DNA of 18,805 nt from Pseudomonadota bacterium (GTDB lineage Bacteria > Pseudomonadota > Alphaproteobacteria > UBA828 > JAPUJA01), in assembly GCA_027296525.1 (NCBI GenBank), contig JAPUJA010000301.1:1-18805 (forward strand), in the 5' to 3' direction. Each line of letters starts with the position of its first letter. Position 1 is the first letter of the stretch. Shown here piece by piece: positions 7,469 to 12,758 of the stretch. Below the pieces are notes generated by a model, which ran no database searches, was not told where the DNA came from, and worked only from the letters and a program-made list of their open reading frames with translations. A program made the position numbers and the translations under genes.

Positions 7469-8764
7469 CTATTCCGCGCCTTCGGGCGCTTCGAGGCGGC
7501 GATCGTGGGGCAGCAGAACGGCGATCAATGCGCCCACGATCAGGAAGCCGGCGAGCGCGAGAAGCCCGTAGCCGTAATCCCCCGTGGCGTCCTTGATGTG
7601 CCCGACGATCATGGGCGAGACGAAGCCGCCGATATTGCCGATCGAGTTGATGAGAGCGAGACCGCCGGCCGCGGCGCTCCCCGTCAGGAACGCCGTGGGC
7701 AGCGTCCAGAACGGACCGAGCGCGCTGAAAATGCCGATCGTGACGAGGCAAAGGGCGGCGATCTCGAGCACCGGGTTTTCGAGCACCGCGCTCAGCACGA
7801 AGCCTGCGGCGGCGAGCAGCAGCGGGCCCGCCACGTGCCATTTCCGCTCGCCGGTGCGGTCCGAGTGGCGCCCAATCACGACCATCGCGATGCCCGCCGC
7901 GACGTAAGGGATCGCGGAAACCAGGCTCGTCTTCACATTGTCGAGGCCCGAGAAGGACTGAATGATCGAGGGCAGCCAGAGCGTGATGCCGTAGAAGCCC
8001 GTGACGAGGCAAAAATAGGTGAGGCTCAAGGCGAGCACCTTGGGTGTGATGAAGATGTCGCGCAGGCGGTAATCACGCGCGCGAATCTTTTGCTCCCGCT
8101 CGCTCTCGAGGCGGTTCGCGAGCCAGGCGCGTTCTTCCGGCTCGAGCCAGCGCGCCTTTTCGGGCCGGTCGGTGAGATAGAACAGAACGCCGATGCCGAT
8201 CAGCACGGTGGGCACGCCCTCCAGGATGAAGAGCCACTGCCAGCCCTCGAGACCGAGCAGGCCTTCCATCCCGAGGAAGACCGCCGAGACGAGGCTTCCG
8301 AATATGCTGGCGGCGGCGAGCGCCGTCACGAAGCCTGTCACGGCCCGCGCCCGCTCGGCGGCCGTGAACCAATAGGTGAGGTAGAGGATGATGCCGGGGA
8401 AGAACCCCGCCTCGGCGAACCCCAGCAGGAATCGAAGGACGTAGAAGGTGACGGCGCCATCGACCAGCGCCATCGCCGTCGCGATGATCCCCCAGGTGAT
8501 CATGATGCGCGCGATCCAGACGCGTGCCCCGACCCTCTGGAGGATCAGGTTGCTGGGGATCTCGAAGATCACATAACCGACGAAGAACACGCCGGCGCCC
8601 AAGGCATAGATCGTCTCGGAGAAACCGAGATCGGCGTTCATCTCGAGCTTCGCATAGCCCACATTGATGCGGTCGAGGAAGTTGAAGATGTAAAGCAAGA
8701 AGACGAAGGGGATGATCCGCCGCGCCACCTTGGCCCGCGTCCGTCGTCCGAGTGCGTCGCTCAT
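7469..8764 (-). CDS. MFS transporter, ACS (anion:cation symporter) family
   Basis: A 431-residue, 12-helix inner-membrane permease of the major facilitator superfamily. The N-terminal RIIPFVFLLYIFNFLDRINVGYA and the TM2-3 loop IPSNLILQRVGAR are hallmarks of the ACS group, which imports organic anions such as tartrate, phthalate, hydroxyphenylacetate and hexuronates with H+ or Na+. A hydrophilic central loop around residues 195-225 separates the two six-helix halves. GAGGAA upstream of the ATG supports the start. It is transcribed leftwards and ends 5 bases before the PhyH dioxygenase, which suggests that the imported compound or its product is what the dioxygenase oxidises. Family call is strong; substrate is unknown. 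Confidence 0.92.
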   Translation of the reverse strand: MSDALGRRTRAKVARRIIPFVFLLYIFNFLDRINVGYAKLEMNADLGFSETIYALGAGVFFVGYVIFEIPSNLILQRVGARVWIARIMITWGIIATAMALVDGAVTFYVLRFLLGFAEAGFFPGIILYLTYWFTAAERARAVTGFVTALAAASIFGSLVSAVFLGMEGLLGLEGWQWLFILEGVPTVLIGIGVLFYLTDRPEKARWLEPEERAWLANRLESEREQKIRARDYRLRDIFITPKVLALSLTYFCLVTGFYGITLWLPSIIQSFSGLDNVKTSLVSAIPYVAAGIAMVVIGRHSDRTGERKWHVAGPLLLAAAGFVLSAVLENPVLEIAALCLVTIGIFSALGPFWTLPTAFLTGSAAAGGLALINSIGNIGGFVSPMIVGHIKDATGDYGYGLLALAGFLIVGALIAVLLPHDRRLEAPEGAE

Positions 8765-8909
8765 CCGTCAGTTCCTCGCCGGGGAAACGGGTGCCCCGGC
8801 ATTCAGCCATGGCCCGGGGCGAGCTGTCCGGCATCCCTTGAGCGGAACCGGCCGGGAGTCGGCGAACAACGTCGCAAACCGAGCAAATGATCTCGAGGAC
8901 GGGCCGCGT

Positions 8910-9131
8910 TCAATCGCGGCGGTGGTCGATCAGGCCTTGCAGCGCGGTGCGTATCGCCGAACCGGAATGCGGCGTTGTTCGGCGGCTCTCGGCGGCGTGG
9001 ACCCCGAAGAGGTTCTCGTCGAGCCGGCCCAGCCCGACCAGGGCGGCGATTATCGGTGCGATCAGCAGGAGCCCGAAGATGAGGGCGCCCAGATAATCCA
9101 GCACCGTGAGGTCGAGCGATTCCCAGGCCAT
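8910..9131 (-). CDS. Small membrane protein of unknown function
   Basis: A 73-residue ORF with one long hydrophobic segment (about residues 11-34, DYLGALIFGLLLIAPIIAAL) followed by a polar, basic tail. Its third codon positions are almost all G or C, as in the proven genes here, and the opposite-strand frame has the His/Arg/Glu/Asp-rich composition typical of antisense shadows. Both support real coding. Against it, no good ribosome site precedes the ATG and I recognise no family. It lies 69 bases after the DUF1326 stop and 145 bases before the MFS start, so it may belong to the same leftward transcript. Confidence 0.5.
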   Translation of the reverse strand: MAWESLDLTVLDYLGALIFGLLLIAPIIAALVGLGRLDENLFGVHAAESRRTTPHSGSAIRTALQGLIDHRRD

Positions 9132-9200
9132 CGTCGGCTCTACATTATTCCGGCGTCTTTCGCCGCGCCCAGCGAGATTCGTCCGTTGCCATCACCTCGA

Positions 9201-9836
9201 TCACCGGACGATGCCATAGGCGTTGAGGTGAATCTCGTTGAACTGGCCGTAACTGTCGACGAGGTCGAGTTTGATGGCCCCTGTCGCCTTGGTCGAGCCG
9301 CTGCCCATCTCGGCCACGAGATATTCGAAACCGTCGGGAAGATCGATGCGCGCGCGATGGGTCTCCCCCGTCACGGGGTTGCGGATCGGCTCGCCCTTCA
9401 TCTCGATCATATCGGGGACGGCGACGCGCGCCGTGCGGGCGGGGACGTCGAGCTCGAGCTCGATCGGCTTGAACAGCGGGTCGAGCCGCGTCGACATGGT
9501 CGAGTCGAAGACGCTCCATTGGGTGGCGCCCGGCTCGGTCTCCTCACCGCTGAGGACCGTGAGCAGCGCCTCCCGCTGATCCGGGTCCGCGCGCTCGTCG
9601 ATGATCAGCTGGGTTGTCCCGTTGCCTTCGTGAATCGCGCCGGGCCAACTCATCATCACGATGCTGCGCAGGCCGTCGAGCTTGACCTCGCCGAAATGTC
9701 CTTGGTCGATCTGCGTGGCGCCGATCCCATGACAGTCGCCATGGGTCGGCAGCGCGTTGAACTGACAGGGGCAACCGTAGGCACAGTTGCAATTGACGAA
9801 CTCGCGCCCCTTGATCCGCCAGTCGACATGGCTCAC
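9201..9836 (-). CDS. DUF1326 domain-containing protein
   Basis: A 211-residue protein of DUF1326, a family without an agreed function. Its signature is near the N-terminus: Cys16-Asn-Cys18 then Cys22-Pro-Cys24 (CNCAYGCPCQFN). That cluster suggests metal binding or thiol chemistry. The rest is predicted beta-rich, with the HRARIDLPDGFEY segment near residue 165. The start codon is GTG at 9836, supported by GGGAGGGAG about 6 bases upstream. No signal peptide is visible. It is divergent from the SDR gene, with a tandem repeat between the two starts. DUF1326 genes often sit beside DUF2182 membrane proteins; here the nearest downstream ORF is only a small one-helix protein. Confidence 0.88.
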   Translation of the reverse strand: MSHVDWRIKGREFVNCNCAYGCPCQFNALPTHGDCHGIGATQIDQGHFGEVKLDGLRSIVMMSWPGAIHEGNGTTQLIIDERADPDQREALLTVLSGEETEPGATQWSVFDSTMSTRLDPLFKPIELELDVPARTARVAVPDMIEMKGEPIRNPVTGETHRARIDLPDGFEYLVAEMGSGSTKATGAIKLDLVDSYGQFNEIHLNAYGIVR

Positions 9837-9921
9837 GAGATCTCCCTCCCTCGCCGATCGCGAAGCGGCCGCGTTTGCCGCTCAAATCCGGGGGGCGCAC
9901 TATAGCCCAGGCGCCGCGGCA

Positions 9922-9963
9922 CCGCCAACGGCGCGCCGCCAACGGCGCGTCGCCAACGGCGGC
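9922..9963. repeat. Tandem repeat, 3 x 14 bp, in a divergent promoter region
   Basis: Three consecutive 14-base units, CCGCCAACGGCGCG, the same again, and TCGCCAACGGCGGC, lie at 9922-9935, 9936-9949 and 9950-9963. The shared core is CGCCAACGGCG. The block lies between the DUF1326 start (9836, minus) and the SDR start (10043, plus). It could be repeated operator sites or simply slippage-prone filler. Confidence 0.85.
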
Positions 9964-10042
9964 GAGAGAGTTTGACCGAAGGACGTTCCCGCTCTGTAAT
10001 CGGGACGGTGCGATCGGGGAGCTGTCCAAGGGGAGAGAAGCA

Positions 10043-10807
10043 ATGCAGTTCGACGGCAAGCGTGTGCTGATTACGGGCTCCGCCCGCGGCATCGGCCAAG
10101 CGACGGCTCGGGTTTTTCTCGAGCGGGGTGCGCGGGTGGCGATCAACGATCTCACCGAGGAGGCGGTGACGCGTTCGATTTTCGAGCTCGGCGGGAAGGG
10201 CTGCGCGGCCGCGCCGGGCGATATCGCGACGGTCGCGGGCGCCGAGGCGGTGGTGGCTCAGGCGATCGAGCGGCTGGGCGGCCTCGATATTCTCATCAAC
10301 AATGCGGGCATCTTCCGCGAGGCGTCGATCGAAGAGACCGACGAGGCGATCTGGGACGCCACCATGAACGTCAATTTAAAGGGTCTCTTCTTCACCAGCC
10401 GGGCGGCCCTGGCCGAGCTCAAACGGCAGAAGGGCGTGATCGTGAACATCGCGTCCGAGGCGGGCGTCATCGGCACGCCGGCTATTTCGGCCTACAGCGC
10501 TTCGAAAGCCGGCGTCATCGGGCTCACCCGGGCCCTCGCCATGGAGCTCGTGCCCGACGTGCGCGTCGCCTGCATCTGCCCGGCGCCGACCAACACCCCG
10601 CTGTTCGATGACATCCTCGCGCGCGTGGACGATCCGGCGGCTTACCGGAAGGGTCTCGCGGCCTACACCCCCTTGGGGCGTATCGCCGAGCCCGAGGAGG
10701 TCGCCAAGGCCGTCGCCTTCCTCGCCTCATCGGACGCCTCGCTGGTGACCGGGACGGCCCTGATGGTCGAAGGTGGCGTCACCGCCGGAAAGGCCGATTT
10801 CGGCTGA
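10043..10807 (+). CDS. SDR family oxidoreductase (classical, NAD-type)
   Basis: A 254-residue cytosolic short-chain dehydrogenase/reductase of the classical type, expected to interconvert an alcohol and a ketone. The cofactor motif TGSARGIG is at residues 11-18, and Asp36 after the second strand favours NAD(H) over NADP(H). NNAG is at 86-89. The catalytic set is Asn111, Ser138, Tyr151 and Lys155 (YSASK). The C-terminal VTGTALMVEGG is typical of 3-oxoacyl-ACP reductase and glucose-dehydrogenase-like members. The start is set by GGGGAGAG shortly before the ATG; upstream extension to 9875 would read through the repeat block. It stands alone on the plus strand, and palindromic repeats lie just downstream. 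Substrate cannot be assigned. Confidence 0.92.
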   Translation: MQFDGKRVLITGSARGIGQATARVFLERGARVAINDLTEEAVTRSIFELGGKGCAAAPGDIATVAGAEAVVAQAIERLGGLDILINNAGIFREASIEETDEAIWDATMNVNLKGLFFTSRAALAELKRQKGVIVNIASEAGVIGTPAISAYSASKAGVIGLTRALAMELVPDVRVACICPAPTNTPLFDDILARVDDPAAYRKGLAAYTPLGRIAEPEEVAKAVAFLASSDASLVTGTALMVEGGVTAGKADFG

Positions 10808-11095
10808 GCCCGCTTCCCCTCGCGCGGAGGCAGACGCTTCCTCGAGGCACGTGCCTCCTCGAGGCACGCGCCTCCTCGAGGCACGCGCCTCTTTCCCGCC
10901 CGGAGAGCTGCCGGCGGGCTAGGACCGCTCCGACGGCCTGAAAAATTCTTTGACGGATTTTTTCTTTGTCCGGGAACGGCATTTGAGCGCCTTGCGCAGA
11001 TACGCGACCGCATCGATCAGAGGCTCGCGGTGCGCCTCCTCGATCGGGTTCGAGCGTACCCACCAGGTGCGGCGGGGGACGTGGTCGCGTGCTGC
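10808..11095. other. Intergenic region between convergent genes
   Basis: These 288 bases hold the three palindromic repeats (10841-10891). On the minus strand there is also an open frame continuing directly from the stop of the LPPG gene to a TAG at 10919-10921 (58 codons, no ATG/GTG/TTG start). Nothing else was recognised. Confidence 0.5.
10841..10891. repeat. Three tandem 17 bp palindromic repeats
   Basis: CTCGAGGCACGTGCCTC (10841-10857) is followed by two copies of CTCGAGGCACGCGCCTC (10858-10874 and 10875-10891). The 14-base core of the first, GAGGCACGTGCCTC, is a perfect palindrome; the other two differ by one base and can still form GAGGC/GCCTC hairpins. The array begins 34 bases after the SDR stop. 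It resembles a REP-like or multi-hairpin transcription end, although only a short CTTT follows. Confidence 0.9.
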
Positions 11096-11506
11096 TTACT
11101 TCTTCGCGGACGCCGTCAAGATGTCGATCACGACATCCGTGGCCGTCTCGATGAGGAAGATGTCGTTATTGACCATGACGTATTTCTGCCCCTTCTTCTG
11201 CTTGGGAAACGATTTCAAGAGATGGGGCGGCACGTCGCGCTTGGCGAGCCCGGGCGGGAGGGTGCCGTATTTCGCGATGTGCTTCTGCAGGCCGGGCGGC
11301 AGGCTCTTGCTCTTTTCCTTGTAGTTGGGGATCTCCTGACCGAACAGGTGTTTCTCGATCGAATTGAGCACGCCGACCGTCACCTCCTCGGTGGTGATCC
11401 CGTCCGCCTTGTGGTTTCGGTTATTCTCCTTTTTCGCGTTGTCCGCGAGGGTCTGCGCGGAGGTCGCCAGGGCGAAGGTGAGTAAGAAAGCAACGAATAG
11501 ACGCAT
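11096..11506 (-). CDS. Exported LPPG-motif protein, RcnB/CigR-like
   Basis: A 136-residue secreted protein. Residues 1-22 (MRLFVAFLLTFALATSAQTLA) form a clear signal peptide. A polar Lys/Asn-rich linker leads to two LPPG motifs (LPPGLQKHIAKYG and LPPGLAKRDVPPHLL). The closing hydrophobic segment YVMVNNDIFLIETATDVVIDIL is typical of the small RcnB/CigR-like periplasmic family. RcnB affects nickel/cobalt homeostasis in E. coli and CigR is a Salmonella anti-virulence protein, so the family name does not give a function here. The ATG at 11506 is preceded by GGAGA about 7 bases upstream and gives the signal peptide at the very start. It converges with the SDR gene. Its own reading frame stays open for 58 codons past the TAA. 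Confidence 0.8.
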   Translation of the reverse strand: MRLFVAFLLTFALATSAQTLADNAKKENNRNHKADGITTEEVTVGVLNSIEKHLFGQEIPNYKEKSKSLPPGLQKHIAKYGTLPPGLAKRDVPPHLLKSFPKQKKGQKYVMVNNDIFLIETATDVVIDILTASAKK

Positions 11507-11553
11507 TTTCCGTCTCCATTTGTTTGGTCCTCCCTCGTCCCATTTCTGAACGC

Positions 11554-11585
11554 CCATTTATCCCCGGCCCCATTTATCCCCGGCC
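11554..11585. repeat. Exact 16 bp direct duplication
   Basis: CCATTTATCCCCGGCC occurs twice in tandem (11554-11569 and 11570-11585) without a mismatch. It lies 48-79 bases upstream of the LPPG gene start, in its probable 5' leader. Confidence 0.9.
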
Positions 11586-11647
11586 TTGTGCCCCAGGCGC
11601 GGGTGCCGTCCCAGCCGGTGGGGAGGGACGTCCCTCGTTGATCGAAT

Positions 11648-11677
11648 ATGCTATCAAAAACCCTCACAAAGCATCAA
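11648..11677 (-). promoter_or_regulatory. Possible sigma-70-type promoter for the LPPG gene
   Basis: On the minus strand TTGATG (11677-11672) and TAGCAT (11653-11648) are separated by 18 bases, about 140 bases upstream of the ATG at 11506. The match is four of six for each box, so this is tentative. It is the best candidate in an AT-richer stretch. Confidence 0.28.
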
Positions 11678-12097
11678 GCAAAAACGGCAAATTGAGCCAA
11701 TGATTATAATATCTTAAGGGTATTTCTTAACCAACCGTGGAGACCTTGGCCGCGGCTCTCGCCCCGGCGCCTACCCCGGTCGCGAGCCCGCGCTCTCGCG
11801 AACCGCCCGTCGCGATGCTCGGGGTTCTCTTTTCGCAGGCGATGCGGCGATTAAAAAAAGCGCTGGTAATTTACGTAAAATCTGAGCTAAATTCTAAGAA
11901 CTCTCAAATGAAGAGAGATCGTTTCATTAACCATGAATAATAGTTAATGAGCGGACGATCTAATAATAGCGATAAGTATTTTGACGAACGCTTGGGGTCA
12001 TCTGCTGGGTTGAACCATTTTACTTTCGGACGTCTTGTCCCGACCCGGCCTGCGAACCGAATAAGGTGCCGTTCGAGCGTTAAAGGGAGACCGACGG

Positions 12098-12658
12098 GTG
12101 AGACGAGTAGCGTTGCTTGCTCTGATTTTTAGCGTTGCTCTGGCGACGCCGTCCTGGGCCACCTATGTCGACCCCTTTGGCGGCGCGGGCCTCCAAATTT
12201 CGCGATCCTCTCGATCGGACGCGCTCCGTGTCCCGCTGCTCGCCAACCTTGCCGATCGTCAAGATGACCTCATTCAGAAGGAATTGATCGACGTGCTCAA
12301 AAATGAGGCCCTCGGGGGGGAGCCCGTCGCCTCATATCGACTAAGTTTGATCTATTACTTTGGGCAAGGGGTCCCGCAGGATTATGAGCAAGCGGCAAAA
12401 TGGTCGCTGTCCGCGGCCGAAGGAAGTGTCGTCGAGGCTCAGTTTGTCCTGAGCACGCTATATGCGGACGGCCTCGGCCTCGGCCGCGATTACATCGAAG
12501 CCTACAAGTGGATCGCCATTGTCGTGGCAAGCCTTCCGACGGGTGAAAGACGCGACATTGCGCTCGGTCTTCGAGCGATTTTCGAGGAGTACATGTCTTT
12601 GGATGAAGTCTGGGAGGCCGAACGCTTGGCGCAGGAGTGGATGTCAGGGATGCGGTGA
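12098..12658 (+). CDS. Exported Sel1-repeat protein
   Basis: A 186-residue protein with an N-terminal signal peptide (MRRVALLALIFSVALATPSWA) and two Sel1-like repeats. The first is at about residues 73-107 (ASYRLSLIYYFGQGVPQDYEQAAKW) and the second at about 108-143 (EAQFVLSTLYADGLGL, then YIEAYKW). Sel1 repeats form alpha-solenoid scaffolds for protein-protein contacts, here probably in the periplasm. The start is GTG with AGGGAG 8 bases upstream. Codon use is less G/C-biased than in the neighbours (many TTT, TAT, CAA, AAA and TTG codons), and it follows the AT-rich intergenic zone, which hints at a different history. It converges with the c-di-GMP enzyme gene, about 100 bases apart. Partner unknown. 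Confidence 0.85.
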   Translation: MRRVALLALIFSVALATPSWATYVDPFGGAGLQISRSSRSDALRVPLLANLADRQDDLIQKELIDVLKNEALGGEPVASYRLSLIYYFGQGVPQDYEQAAKWSLSAAEGSVVEAQFVLSTLYADGLGLGRDYIEAYKWIAIVVASLPTGERRDIALGLRAIFEEYMSLDEVWEAERLAQEWMSGMR

Positions 12659-12758
12659 ATCGGCGCGGCCTAAAGCCGCCGCCGGATCGCTTCTCGTCTT
12701 TCCCACAGAGAACCAGCCGAGGCTTCGCCGTCGCCACGGACCCCGAAGGGGGGCCGAG

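Larger units (their letters stand above)
11507..12097. other. Long intergenic region with an AT-rich core
   Basis: No gene is supported in these 591 bases between the LPPG gene and the Sel1 gene, which diverge. Contents are a 16 bp direct duplication (11554-11585), a possible minus-strand promoter (11648-11677) and an AT-rich zone from about 11690 to 11960. That zone contains TTTACGTAAA (11870-11879, a perfect palindrome) and TCATTAAC-11 bases-GTTAATGA (11924-11950, a perfect 8 bp inverted repeat). A short plus-strand frame at 11737-11940 has no ribosome site or protein-like composition. The AT content contrasts with the flanks and may mark a regulatory zone or acquired DNA. Confidence 0.5.

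Noticed and set aside
7505..8890. 461-codon plus-strand open frame opposite the MFS permease
   Set aside because: It is a hydrophilic antisense shadow of a clear 12-helix transporter, with no ribosome site.
8712..9905. 397-codon plus-strand open frame across 8765-9200 and DUF1326
   Set aside because: Antisense composition throughout. The minus strand carries the CNC/CPC motif gene with a good ribosome site, and probably the small membrane ORF.
10841..10891. CRISPR-like repeat array
   Set aside because: Units of 17 bases abut without spacers, so it is a palindromic tandem repeat and not CRISPR.
10779..11063. 94-codon minus-strand ORF starting with GTG
   Set aside because: It runs through the palindromic repeats, translating them as repeated CLEEARAS-like peptides, and lacks a ribosome site and family resemblance.
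11700..11960. CtrA-type TTAA-N7-TTAA sites in the AT-rich zone
   Set aside because: TTAA pairs are present, but the spacings I count are 9 and 13 bases, not 7.
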